From positions 1-64,000 of the forward strand of contig JAJZTW010000001.1 of NCBI GenBank assembly GCA_021847345.1: 64,000 nt of DNA, written 5' to 3'. Positions 23,728-32,778 of this stretch are shown here, in pieces. The notes beneath the pieces were generated by a model, which was not told the DNA's origin, did not search any database, and saw only the letters and a list, made by a program, of their open reading frames with translations. The position numbers and the translations under genes were made by a program. The stretch is from Pseudomonadota bacterium. Lineage in GTDB: Bacteria > Pseudomonadota > Gammaproteobacteria > Burkholderiales > Burkholderiaceae_C. Position 1 is the stretch's first letter. Each line of letters starts with the position of its first letter.

Positions 23728-23807
23728 CATTATGCCCAGTAGGGTCTTTCGCGTGCGGGGCGACCACGCGACTGCCCGGAGCGGAAAGGGGGCGGCGCTC
23801 GGCGCCC

Positions 23808-23835
23808 AAAAAAAAATGACGGCCCGAAGGCCGCC
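23808..23835 (-). terminator. Strong intrinsic terminator, leftward, without an annotated upstream gene
   Basis: On the minus strand GGCGGCC-TTCG-GGCCGTC is followed by A and nine Ts. The 7-bp stem (one G-U) with a UUCG tetraloop and a long U-tract is a textbook terminator. The only leftward transcript it could end comes from 23836-24233, where no protein gene is evident. Confidence 0.88.
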
Positions 23836-23990
23836 AATCACCACGCCATTGCCGCAGCTGACCGGGCTCGCCGACGCCGCGCTAACGCCGTGTGGCATGC
23901 ATTACACGCCACGACGACGACATCGCCCGCGACAGGCCCGAGGGTATGCACCGAGAACCCAGGGAGGACGGGTCGTGGCACATGCCCATG
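23808..23990 (-). ncRNA. Candidate small RNA of about 180 nt
   Basis: Inferred from the orphan terminator at its 3' end and a weak -10 (GATACT, 24001-23996) that would start transcription near 23990. Within it GCCACGAC (5' part) is exactly complementary to GTCGTGGC, and the latter region can alternatively pair as GTGGCGTG with CATGCCAC, so two exclusive folds are possible. A 36-codon frame (23989-23882) is present near the 5' end. I do not recognise a known RNA family. Confidence 0.35.
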
Positions 23991-24128
23991 TTCCTAGTAT
24001 CAAGATGCATGCCAGGCTGCGCTGGACCACGCAGGCTGGGTCCGGCCTTTTGAGATCAAGGACTTGCAGGACCAAGAAGGGTTTTCCCCGGCGTCGCGCG
24101 AAGCGATGTCGCGGGCAGGCGTCGACAG

Positions 24129-24153
24129 CGACTGTTGCAGCGTGCGACAGTCG
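24129..24153. promoter_or_regulatory. 10-bp inverted repeat upstream of the AcoR-like gene
   Basis: CGACTGTTGC-AGCGT-GCGACAGTCG: nine of ten bases pair across a 5-bp spacer, with further GTCGAC copies flanking both arms. Such a dyad 80-100 bp before an activator gene suits a Fis-type HTH dimer (upstream activating site or autoregulation). Confidence 0.5.
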
Positions 24154-24180
24154 ACAAGGTCTTGCCCTGGTGCGACACTG

Positions 24181-24196
24181 GGTCTTGTACAAGACC
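24181..24196. promoter_or_regulatory. 16-bp perfect palindrome upstream of the AcoR-like gene
   Basis: GGTCTTGTACAAGACC is a perfect palindrome ending 37 bp before the ATG at 24234. GGTCTTG also occurs once more at 24158. It is a good repressor-type operator near the promoter; the cognate protein is not identified. Confidence 0.5.
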
Positions 24197-24233
24197 GCCC
24201 CGGCACGAAATGAGGCGGGCACGGAGACAAGCC

Positions 24234-26279
24234 ATGCAAGACCCTCGCCCCACCGATGCCGTCGCAGCGGCACAAGGCCTTCCACAGGCCCATCAGCTGC
24301 ATCTTGCACGCCGGCGCTTCTTCGACGAGGGGGGCGACCCGGGCGTGCTGGTGCCCGAATCCATCGCGCGCTCGTGGCGCCGCTGCTCGACGATTCCGGC
24401 GCGCGGCGTGGGCAAGCCCGAGCCGCTGCCCAACGAAGAACTGTTCTCGCGGCGCGATGCGCAGGGGCGCCTGCGTCATCACGCGCTGCCCGAGCTCGAG
24501 GCGCTGGCCGAGGCGCTGGTGCCGTCGCGGGTGATCGTGCTGCTGGCAGACCCGGAAGGCATGATCCTCGACGCCGCAGGATCCGACACCTTCATGACCA
24601 AGGCGCAGCGGGTGGCGCTGATGCCCGGCGTCGACTGGTCGGAAGGCAGCCGCGGAACGAATGCCATCGGCACCGCGCTGACCGACGCGTCGCCGGTGAC
24701 GGTGCTGGGCCTGCAGCATTACCTGGAGCAGAACTCGGCGCTGGGCTGCACCGCCACCCCGCTGGTGGCCCCCGACGGCCATGTCATGGGAGTGCTCGAC
24801 GTGTCGGGCGACCCCCGATGCATCCAGGCGCAGACCTCGTCGCTGGTGCGCATGGCGGGACAGATGATCGAGCACCGCCTGGCGCTCGACACCTGGCCGC
24901 CGGACACCGAGATCCTGCGCTTCGCGCACGACCCGGCGCTGATCGGCACGCACCGCGAGGCCCTGCTCTGGGTTCGCAACGGCATCGTGGTCGGCGCCAA
25001 CCGTGCGTCGCTGCGCGTGCTGGGCATGCGCTTCGAGCAGCTCTACGAGCGCTACGTCGAGGACCTGTTCACCACGCTGCCGGTGTCGGGTCCGGTGCCG
25101 ACTCGGCTGCAATTGCAGCCGCACCTGATGCAGCCGGGACGGTTCTCGGTCTGGTCGGCCTGCTGGGTGCGCAGCGCGCAGCGCGCGCCGGCAAGGGTCC
25201 CTGCGGTCGACGCGCCGCCGGCCATCGACGCGCCGGCGATCCCCGCGCCGCGGGCCTTCGCCCCGCAATGGGTATCGCCTCAGGCCACCATCGAGCCTGG
25301 GGACGACGCACCGCCGGTGATCGACGACCCGGCGCGGCACTCGCAACTGTCGCGCGCCGTGCGCGTGATGGGCGCCGGCATCCCGGTGCTGGTGACCGGT
25401 GAATCGGGGGTCGGCAAGGAAGTCTTCGCGCGCCAGCTGCACGCCGCGGGCGCACGCGCGAGCGGGCCTTTCGTCGCGGTCAACTGCGCCGCGGTTCCGG
25501 AATCGCTGATCGAATCCGAGCTGTTCGGCTACGAGGCCGGCGCCTTCACCGGGGCGCGGCGACGCGGCCAGGCCGGGCTGATCCGGGAGGCCGACGGCGG
25601 CGTGCTGTTCCTCGACGAGATCGGCGACATGCCGCTGCTGCTGCAGGCGCGCCTGCTGCGCGTGCTGCAGGACCGCGAGGTGCGACCCCTGGGCGGCGCG
25701 CAGGCCCAGTCCGTCGATTTCGCGCTGGTCTGCGCCACCCACCGTCGGCTCGCCGAACTGGTGGACGAAGGCCGCTTCCGCGCCGACCTGTACTACCGAC
25801 TGCAGCATTTCACGGTGGAACTGCCCGCACTGCGCGAACAGCCCGACCGCCGCGAGCGAATCGCCGAGCTGCTGCACCACATGCTCGAGCGACACGGCCT
25901 GCGACTGAGCGAGCAGGCTCGCGAGGCCATGCTGGGTTGCCAATGGCCCGGCAACTGGCGCGAGCTCGTCGGCGTGTGCCGAACCCTGCGTGCGCTCGGC
26001 GAGCCGGGCCAGCGCCTGGAGCTCGCCGACCTGCCGGCCAGCGTGCGCGATTGCGTGCGTCGTCAGCGCGCGGCATCGCGGCCCGACGCGCCGATGGGTA
26101 TGGAGCCCGGGCCGGCCGTGGCCGACGAGCCCGCCGCGCAGGCGGACCTGCGCAGCCTGACGGCAGCGGCGATGCAGGCCGCGCTGGACGCCTGCGACGG
26201 CAACGTCAGCCGCGCCGCGCGCATGCTCGGAGTGCATCGCAGCACGCTGTACCGACACGCCGCGCAGCGCGGCGGCTGA
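24234..26279 (+). CDS. AcoR-family sigma-54-dependent transcriptional activator (GAF-AAA+-Fis)
   Basis: 681 residues from the ATG at 24234, preceded by GGAGA. Domains: an N-terminal GAF-like sensor (about 75-230); a linker; an AAA+ sigma-54-activation domain (about 365-595) with Walker A G-E-S-G-V-G-K at 389-395, G-A-F-T-G-A at 436-441 and Walker B G-G-V-L-F-L-D-E; and a C-terminal Fis-type HTH (D-G-N-V-S-R-A-A-R-M-L-G-V-H-R-S-T-L-Y-R-H). G-A-F-T-G-A means it can remodel sigma-54 holoenzyme. AcoR relatives activate acetoin, alcohol or aldehyde catabolism genes, but no such target is adjacent, so the regulon lies elsewhere. Convergent with a TSUP exporter. Confidence 0.9.
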   Translation: MQDPRPTDAVAAAQGLPQAHQLHLARRRFFDEGGDPGVLVPESIARSWRRCSTIPARGVGKPEPLPNEELFSRRDAQGRLRHHALPELEALAEALVPSRVIVLLADPEGMILDAAGSDTFMTKAQRVALMPGVDWSEGSRGTNAIGTALTDASPVTVLGLQHYLEQNSALGCTATPLVAPDGHVMGVLDVSGDPRCIQAQTSSLVRMAGQMIEHRLALDTWPPDTEILRFAHDPALIGTHREALLWVRNGIVVGANRASLRVLGMRFEQLYERYVEDLFTTLPVSGPVPTRLQLQPHLMQPGRFSVWSACWVRSAQRAPARVPAVDAPPAIDAPAIPAPRAFAPQWVSPQATIEPGDDAPPVIDDPARHSQLSRAVRVMGAGIPVLVTGESGVGKEVFARQLHAAGARASGPFVAVNCAAVPESLIESELFGYEAGAFTGARRRGQAGLIREADGGVLFLDEIGDMPLLLQARLLRVLQDREVRPLGGAQAQSVDFALVCATHRRLAELVDEGRFRADLYYRLQHFTVELPALREQPDRRERIAELLHHMLERHGLRLSEQAREAMLGCQWPGNWRELVGVCRTLRALGEPGQRLELADLPASVRDCVRRQRAASRPDAPMGMEPGPAVADEPAAQADLRSLTAAAMQAALDACDGNVSRAARMLGVHRSTLYRHAAQRGG

Positions 26280-26316
26280 ACTCCCGCGGCGCTCTGGCGT
26301 TCAGGCGTTCGAGCGC

Positions 26317-27087
26317 TCAGGCCAGCAGGCGCACGCCGGCAACCAGCAGCGTCGCCGACAGCAGCGCGCGCGAGACGCGCTCGGGCAGCATGCGACTGGC
26401 TCGCGCGCCGAGCCAGATCCCCGGCACGGAACCCACGAGCAGCGCACCGAGCACCGGCCAGCGCACGTCGCCCAGCGCCGCGTGGCCGACCCCGGCCAGC
26501 AGCGTGAGCGGGACGGCGTGTGCGATGTCGGTGCCGACCAGCCTGCGCGCCGGCAGGCGGGGATGAAGCACGGCGATGCAGGTGGAGCCGATGGCGCCTG
26601 CACCCACCGAACTCAAGGTGACCAGCACCCCGAGCAGGCCGCCCAGCGCCAGGTCCAGGCGCTCACGCGATGCCGGCGAAAGCCGCTGCTGCAGGCGCTG
26701 CGCGAGCGCCAGGCACGGGCCGCGGCAGGCCACCAGCAGCGCGGTCAGCAACAAGGCCACGCCGAGCGCCGTGCCGAGAACCCGCAGCGAGGTCTTGTCG
26801 AGTCCCAGCGCATGCATCGCCAGCAGGGTCAGCGCACTCGCCGGCAGGCTGCCCAGCAGCATGCGCAGCACCACGCCGCGCTCGACCTGCCCGTGCCGCC
26901 AGTGCGCCAGCGCGCCACCGGCCTTGGTGATGCCGGCGAACCACAGGTCGGTGCCGATGGCCGCCGGCAGTGGCAGCCTGAACACCCCGATGAGCATGGG
27001 GGTCATGAGGGACCCGGCGCCCACGCCGGTGGCCCCGATCAGGGCTCCGGCGAGCAGGCCGAGTGCGGCCAGCGTGGCGAACTGCAT
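26317..27087 (-). CDS. TSUP (TauE/SafE/YfcA) family anion exporter
   Basis: 256 residues, seven to eight transmembrane helices in two halves, each opening with the family pattern: G-A-L-I-G-A-T-G-V-G-A-G-S-L-M-T-P-M-L in the first and L-S-S-V-G-A-G-A-I-G-S-T in the second. Members export sulfite, sulfoacetate or similar organosulfonates. With a sulfite dehydrogenase about 10 kb away a sulfur role is attractive, but they are not in one operon. It follows recD by 70 bp on the same strand. Confidence 0.85.
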   Translation of the reverse strand: MQFATLAALGLLAGALIGATGVGAGSLMTPMLIGVFRLPLPAAIGTDLWFAGITKAGGALAHWRHGQVERGVVLRMLLGSLPASALTLLAMHALGLDKTSLRVLGTALGVALLLTALLVACRGPCLALAQRLQQRLSPASRERLDLALGGLLGVLVTLSSVGAGAIGSTCIAVLHPRLPARRLVGTDIAHAVPLTLLAGVGHAALGDVRWPVLGALLVGSVPGIWLGARASRMLPERVSRALLSATLLVAGVRLLA

Positions 27088-27157
27088 GATGGGCTCGGGT
27101 GAACGGACAAGCCGCGCATGCTAGGCGGGCGTCCCGGCAAACCCAACCAACGATTCC

Positions 27158-29143
27158 TCATGAGCTTATGCCGCCGGCTGCCTGCTCGAGCTCGCGCAGG
27201 CGCCACAGCAGGCCCGCGCTGCGTCGGGTCAGCCGACGCAGCCCCTGCTCGAGCACCTCGGGCTGCGCGCTCAACAGGCTCAGGCGCGAGCGGGCGCGGG
27301 TGATGCCGGTGTAGAGCAATTCGCGCGTCACGCCCGCGCCGGGGCCCAGCAGCAGCACCACGTGCCCGAACTCCGAGCCCTGCGACTTGTGCACCGTCAT
27401 GGCGAATGCGGTTTCCACGTGGGCCAGGCGGCCGGGGCTGACCCATCGCACGCCGTCGGGGCGAGCGAACGCCACGCGCAGCCCGTCGCCCGGCCCGCGC
27501 AGGGCCACGCCGACGTCGCCATTGAACAGGCCCACGTCGGGGTCGTTGCGCGTGACCATGACCACGCGCCCCTCGAACCAGGGCGCGCCATCGCCGAGCA
27601 GGCCTCGTCCGCGCAAGGCGCGCTCCAGCGCGGCATTGGCCTGCTCGACCCCCCAGGGCCCGCGACGCACGGCACACAGCACGCGAAAATCCTCGAGCCC
27701 GCGCAGCACGCGCAGCGCCCGCTCGTCGCGCGCGCCGGCATCGTCGGCGCAGGCTTCGCGTGCATGCCGCAGGCAGTCGCGCAGTGCCGGCTCGCGCAAC
27801 GCCAGCTCGCACACCTGCTCCGGCTCGCACTGCCCCAGCCATTGCACATCGTCGTGCCCGGCAAGCGCGGCACGCGCGGCCGCCGCGTCGCCGGTGTTGA
27901 CGGCCTCGGCCAGGCTCGCGATGCCGCCGCCGAAACGCCGGCTGCGCCGCAGCATGGTCACCGACTGCGCCAGCAGCGGCCCGGCGGGGTCGAGCAGCGC
28001 CGGGGCGATGCGCTGACCGCTCAGGCGCAGCACCTGCTCGGCCGTGTCGGGCGTGTAGCGGCCTTCGCGCGCATGCGCGCACAGTTCGCCCAGCACCGCG
28101 CCGGCCTCCACGCTGGCGAGCTGGTCGCGGTCTCCCAGCAGCACCAGACGGGCATGCGCGGGCAAGGCATCGACCAGGTCGGCCATCATCTCCAGATGCA
28201 CCATCGAGGCCTCGTCCACCAGCAGCACGTCGACGTCCAGCGGATGGCCCCGGTGGTGCCGCGGCCGGCGCGTGTCGCCGCGCACGCCGAGCAGCGCGTG
28301 CAAGGTGCGCGCCGGCTCGATGCGGGCAGCCAGGCGCAGCGCGGGCGTGTGCTCGCCGAGCTGGCGCCCCAACTGCAGCAGCGCGGCGTCGATCGACTCC
28401 TTGAGCCGTGCCGCCGCCTTGCCGGTGGGAGCGGCCAGCGCCACGCGCAGCGCCTCGGGGCGCTCGGCGGTGGCCAGCAGCAGGACCAGCAGACGCGCCG
28501 CGGTGAAGGTCTTGCCGGTTCCCGGTCCACCCGTGATCACGCTGACGCGGTTGCGCAGCGCCAGCGCGCAAGCGATGCGTTGCCAGTCCGCCTCGCCATC
28601 GCGCTCGGCGCCGAACAGGCGATCCATCCATGGCGCGACGGCGGCGGCGTCGCAGTCCATGGGCCGGGCGGCGCGCACCAGCCACTGCGCGGCCAGGCGC
28701 TGCTCGTGCTCGCGGTAGCGCCGCAGGTACAGGCGCTGCTGCTCCAGGACCAGGGGCTGGCCCGCGTCGCCGTCGGGCCGCTCCTGCGCGCACCAGACCG
28801 CCGGGCTTTCGCGCAGCGCGTCGGCCCATGCCCGGGAGCGTGCCTGGCTTCCCGGCGGCAACAACTCGGCGGCGAGTTCCAGCACCGCCTGGGACAGCTC
28901 CGGGCGCACGCCGAGTTCGGCCGGCTCGCCGTCATCGAGTTCCAGGCAGACGTGCCCCAGGCCCTCGACATGCGCCAGCAACGCGACGATCAGCAGCACC
29001 TGCGCGTCGTCGTCGGGGCAGTCCTCGGCGATCAGCGCGGCGAACGCGACATCGAGCTGGCGCAGCCAGCCCTGTGCGGCCCACTGTCGCAGGCGCTGCA
29101 TCACGCGCCTGCGCTCGGCATCCCCGAACAACGGCAGGTTCAT
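27158..29143 (-). CDS. recD: Exodeoxyribonuclease V alpha subunit RecD
   Basis: 661 residues. Superfamily 1B helicase with Walker A G-G-P-G-T-G-K-T at 205-212 (K211), D-E-A-S-M motif II and the C-terminal T-V-H-K-S-Q-G-S-E-F motif. It is the 5'-3' motor of RecBCD, which unwinds and processes double-strand ends for recombination. The ATG at 29143 overlaps the recB stop by ATGA, so recB and recD are coupled. Length is slightly above that of E. coli RecD (608). Confidence 0.95.
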   Translation of the reverse strand: MNLPLFGDAERRRVMQRLRQWAAQGWLRQLDVAFAALIAEDCPDDDAQVLLIVALLAHVEGLGHVCLELDDGEPAELGVRPELSQAVLELAAELLPPGSQARSRAWADALRESPAVWCAQERPDGDAGQPLVLEQQRLYLRRYREHEQRLAAQWLVRAARPMDCDAAAVAPWMDRLFGAERDGEADWQRIACALALRNRVSVITGGPGTGKTFTAARLLVLLLATAERPEALRVALAAPTGKAAARLKESIDAALLQLGRQLGEHTPALRLAARIEPARTLHALLGVRGDTRRPRHHRGHPLDVDVLLVDEASMVHLEMMADLVDALPAHARLVLLGDRDQLASVEAGAVLGELCAHAREGRYTPDTAEQVLRLSGQRIAPALLDPAGPLLAQSVTMLRRSRRFGGGIASLAEAVNTGDAAAARAALAGHDDVQWLGQCEPEQVCELALREPALRDCLRHAREACADDAGARDERALRVLRGLEDFRVLCAVRRGPWGVEQANAALERALRGRGLLGDGAPWFEGRVVMVTRNDPDVGLFNGDVGVALRGPGDGLRVAFARPDGVRWVSPGRLAHVETAFAMTVHKSQGSEFGHVVLLLGPGAGVTRELLYTGITRARSRLSLLSAQPEVLEQGLRRLTRRSAGLLWRLRELEQAAGGISS

Positions 29144-32100
29144 GCCTCGCCCTCCCCCGGGCTGCCGGGCGCGGTCGGCGCACCGAGCAGTCGGTCCAGG
29201 CGCTCCAGCCAGTCGATGTCGGCCGGCATCTCGAAGCAGCCGCGTCGCGGGCCCTCGATGCCGCGCAGGAACAGGCACAACGCGCCGCCCAGTTGTCGCC
29301 GTGGCTCGTACGCCTGGCCCAGGCGCGCGCGCAGCAAGCGGTGCAGCGCCAGCAGGTACAGCGTGGCCTGCACGTCGTAGCGATGCCCGGCCATGGCGCC
29401 CAGCAGCGCGTCGGCGTGGTAGTCGGCGTCGCGCTCGCCCAGCGCGTTGGACTTGTAGTCGAGCACCCAGTAGCGACCGTCGTGCTCGAACACGAGATCG
29501 GCGAAACCCATGACCAGCCCGTGCAGGCGCCGGGCATCCAGGCGCGGCGCGCGATGAGCCCCCAGCCAGCGCGCGGCGCAGGCTTCGTCCAGCGCGGCGG
29601 TGGCCGCCGTATCGACCGGAAACCAGAATTCCATCTCCGCCAGGCTGGCGCGCAGATCGCGCAGGCAGGCTCCGAGCGGCGGCAGCGGCGTGCGCGCGAC
29701 CTGGCACAGCCACTGCCAGGCCGCGTCGGCCTCGGCGGACCAGCCCTGGCGCGCGCAGCGCTGCACGAAGCCGGCGCGCACCCGCGGTGCATCGTCGAAG
29801 CCCTGCTCGGCCAGCCAGGCCAGTTGCTCGTGCAGGAAGCTGCCGGCACGCGCACCACGCGCGAAGGCGTGACGCGCCGGCAGGGGCCGGCCCGACGGCT
29901 CGACGTCGGCAGCGGGATCGCCCGTGTCCTCGGTGTCGTACCGGCTCGCCGGGAAAGCGGCCCGCACCGGCGCAAGGTTGCGCGCCAGCGCGCTGAAGCT
30001 GGCGATCGACCAGTCGCGTTCGAACGCGGCCTGGTAGCGTGGCGGCTCCTGCAGCGGCGGCAGCTCCCGCGGCGCCCGCAGGCAGGCCGGCTCGCCCGGT
30101 GCCTGCCAGGCGCGCAGGCTCACCGCGTCGAGGTCCCGCAGCGCCTCGCGCAACAAGGCTTCCAGGGCTTCGGCCGGGGCGTCCGGGGCGGCCCCCAGCA
30201 GACTGCCGAGGGCGCTGCGGCCAAGCAGGCAGCTCCCGCCCTTGCCGCGCAACGCCGCGGCGCCGACCCACAGCGCGTGGCGCGCGCGGGTCAGCGCCAC
30301 GTACAACAGGCGCAGGTCCTCGCGCAGGCGCAGCGCATCCGCATCGGCGTCGACAACCGCTTCGCCGGCGCCGTCGGCCGGCTCCTGCTCGTCGTCGTCG
30401 GCACTGCGGAAATGGGTGGCGAAGGGCACGCACACCACCGGGTACTCGAGACCCTTGGACTTGTGGATGGTCACCACCTTGACCAGGTCGGACTCGCTTT
30501 CCAGGCGCAACTGCTGTTCGTCGGCCGCACCGGCGCGCCCGAGCACCGCCAGCTCGAGCCAGCGCACCAGCGCCTGCTCGCCGTCGATGCCGGCGCTGGC
30601 CTGCTGCAGCAGCTCGGCCAGGTGCAGCACATTGGTCAGACGGCGTTCACCGTCGCCGCGCGCCAGCCAGCGCCGCGGCAGCTGCAGGCGATGCAGGGTG
30701 GCGCGAAGCATGGGCAGCACCCCCTGGTGCCGCCAGGTGTCATGCAGTTCCAGCAGCAGCTCCGCGTGCTGTTCGAACACCTGGTCGTCGTGCGCCAGGG
30801 CCTCGAGCTCGTGCAACTCCAGGCCCATCGTGGCCGTGGCGAAAGCGGCGCGCGCCAGCGCGGCGTCGCGCGGCTCGGCGACCGCGCGCAGCCAGGCCAG
30901 TACATCGCGGGCCTCGGCCGATGCGAACACCGATTCCTGCTCGCTCAGGTACACGCTGGCCACGCCGCGCCGACGCAGTTCGACGCGCACGCAATCGGAT
31001 TCGAGGCGCGTGCGCACCAGCACGGCGATGTCGCGCGGGCGCAGGCGTTGCAGCCCGCTCGCGGCACGCAGGCCGCAGCCCGGGTCATCGAGCAGGCCGA
31101 CGATGTGTTCGGCACAGGATGCCGCGAACTCGGCGCGCGCCACGCCGCCGGCGCGCAGCTCGGTGCCGTACTCCACGACCAGCGCCGGCAACGGCGCGCC
31201 GTCCGCCGCCACCCATTGTTCGTCGCGTCCGCGCGCGCGGACTTCGACGAAGGGCAGCGGGTTGCCGGCGTCGTCTCGCCAGCCGAAAGCGCCTGCTCCG
31301 GCTCGCTGCTCGGCGCGCCCGAACAGGCGATTGACCACCCGCACCAGGTCCTGGCTGGAGCGGTAGTTGGTGTCCAGTGCGTAGTGGCGTCCGGCAGTGG
31401 CGCCGCGGGCGCGGATGTAGCTGCCGATGTCGGCCCCGCGGAAGGCGTAGATCGACTGCTTCGGGTCGCCGATCAGCAGCACCGCGCTGGCCGGATCGTT
31501 GTCGCGCAGACGGTACAGCGAATCGAACAGCCTGAACTGCAGGGCCGAGGTGTCCTGGAATTCATCGATCAGCGCCACCGGATACTGCGCCCGGATGCGC
31601 TCGCGCAGGCGCGCGCCATGCTCGCCCGCCAGCGCGTGCACCAGGCGCTGCTGCAGATCGATGAATCCGAAACTGCGAGCCTGGCGCTTGAGCTCCGCCA
31701 GGCGCTGTTCGACGGCGCCACAGGCGGGGTCCTGCAGGGCCTCGTCGGCGCGCGGCAACTCCTCGAGCTCGCGGGCCAGCACGGCCAGTTGCCCGAAGCC
31801 CGGCGGGATGGCCGGCGCGTGGCCTTTCTTCAGCGCGTCGCGCAGGCCCTGCGGACTCAGGCGATGCCAGGCCGCGGCGTCGAGTCCCGGCACGCTGCCG
31901 TCGTCGGCCCGCGCCCACTCCTGCAAGGCGTCGAACCACGGCGTCACGCGCGCCGGCGAGACCATGTTGGCCTTGAAGGGCGAGGCCTGCTCGCACTGCT
32001 GCAGCAACCAGCCACGCAATTCGGCCAGCTCGGGCGACCAGCGCGCACGCAACGCGCCCAGGGCCTGGCGGCGCAGCTCGTCGATGCGCGACCATGCCGC

Positions 32101-32778
32101 GCCGAGCCCGCCCGCCGCGTCGATTCCGCGCGCCAGCCCGGTGGCGCCGCGTCGACGCACGCGGGCGCCGACCTGCTGCGCGAACACCTCCAGTTCCGGC
32201 CACAGCGACAGCACGCCCTGCAGTTGTGGCCCGCGCAGCGCGTAGACCTCGCGGCGCCAGACGTCACGCAGCGCGCGCTGCAGCAGCTCGGAATCATCCA
32301 CCAGCAACTGTTCGTCGAACAGGCTGCCGCTGTCGAACGCGTGCTCGCGCAGCATGCGCTGGCACCAGGCGTCGATGGTGAACACCGCGGCGTCGTCCAT
32401 CGCCTCCGCCGCCTGCGCCAGGCGCCATGCCGCGAGCTCTCGCGCCGACGCCTCGGGATAGGCGCGCAGCAGACGACCCAGGAGTTCATCGTCGGCGGGC
32501 ACGTCGTGGTCCCCGCGAAAGCACGACGCGGCCAGCGCCAGGCGGCGGCGAATACGCTCGCGCAGCTCCTGCGTGGCCGCGCGCGTGAAGGTCATGACCA
32601 GGATCTGCGCCGGGGCCAGCGGCTCGTGCCAGGCCTCGTCGCGCTCGCCATGACCGAGCACCAGGCGCAGGTACAGCGCGGCGATGGTCCAGGTCTTGCC
32701 GGTTCCCGCGCTGGCCTCGATCAGCCGGCTTCCCCACAGGGGAAGGCGCAGGGGGTCGAGCACCGCCGGCTCAGTCAT
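29140..32778 (-). CDS. recB: Exodeoxyribonuclease V beta subunit RecB
   Basis: 1212 residues. UvrD-type 3'-5' helicase with Walker A E-A-S-A-G-T-G-K-T (K28), motif II I-D-E-F-Q-D-T, H-K-S-K-G-L-E-Y and V-A-L-T-R-A-R. The C-terminal nuclease domain has L-D-Y-K-S-N (D1107, K1109), the active-site pair used for Chi-regulated cutting. The ATG at 32778 overlaps the recC stop by 8 bp. The extended frame further upstream lies within recC and is not the start. Confidence 0.95.
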   Translation of the reverse strand: MTEPAVLDPLRLPLWGSRLIEASAGTGKTWTIAALYLRLVLGHGERDEAWHEPLAPAQILVMTFTRAATQELRERIRRRLALAASCFRGDHDVPADDELLGRLLRAYPEASARELAAWRLAQAAEAMDDAAVFTIDAWCQRMLREHAFDSGSLFDEQLLVDDSELLQRALRDVWRREVYALRGPQLQGVLSLWPELEVFAQQVGARVRRRGATGLARGIDAAGGLGAAWSRIDELRRQALGALRARWSPELAELRGWLLQQCEQASPFKANMVSPARVTPWFDALQEWARADDGSVPGLDAAAWHRLSPQGLRDALKKGHAPAIPPGFGQLAVLARELEELPRADEALQDPACGAVEQRLAELKRQARSFGFIDLQQRLVHALAGEHGARLRERIRAQYPVALIDEFQDTSALQFRLFDSLYRLRDNDPASAVLLIGDPKQSIYAFRGADIGSYIRARGATAGRHYALDTNYRSSQDLVRVVNRLFGRAEQRAGAGAFGWRDDAGNPLPFVEVRARGRDEQWVAADGAPLPALVVEYGTELRAGGVARAEFAASCAEHIVGLLDDPGCGLRAASGLQRLRPRDIAVLVRTRLESDCVRVELRRRGVASVYLSEQESVFASAEARDVLAWLRAVAEPRDAALARAAFATATMGLELHELEALAHDDQVFEQHAELLLELHDTWRHQGVLPMLRATLHRLQLPRRWLARGDGERRLTNVLHLAELLQQASAGIDGEQALVRWLELAVLGRAGAADEQQLRLESESDLVKVVTIHKSKGLEYPVVCVPFATHFRSADDDEQEPADGAGEAVVDADADALRLREDLRLLYVALTRARHALWVGAAALRGKGGSCLLGRSALGSLLGAAPDAPAEALEALLREALRDLDAVSLRAWQAPGEPACLRAPRELPPLQEPPRYQAAFERDWSIASFSALARNLAPVRAAFPASRYDTEDTGDPAADVEPSGRPLPARHAFARGARAGSFLHEQLAWLAEQGFDDAPRVRAGFVQRCARQGWSAEADAAWQWLCQVARTPLPPLGACLRDLRASLAEMEFWFPVDTAATAALDEACAARWLGAHRAPRLDARRLHGLVMGFADLVFEHDGRYWVLDYKSNALGERDADYHADALLGAMAGHRYDVQATLYLLALHRLLRARLGQAYEPRRQLGGALCLFLRGIEGPRRGCFEMPADIDWLERLDRLLGAPTAPGSPGEGEA

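Larger units (their letters stand above)
23620..24233. other. 614-bp intergenic region between marR and the AcoR-like gene
   Basis: No conventional gene is supported. From left to right it holds: the marR promoter with an inverted repeat (23714-23727); a strong leftward terminator (23808-23835) with no matching annotated gene; a stretch able to form alternative hairpins (about 23840-23990), proposed as a small RNA; and two long dyad symmetries (24129-24153 and 24181-24196) before the activator gene. Confidence 0.6.

Noticed and set aside
23902-24309. 135-codon minus-strand frame in the marR/AcoR-like gap
   Set aside because: Arg/Cys-rich, unlike a folded protein, and it runs into the start of the AcoR-like gene; the region is better explained as regulatory/RNA.
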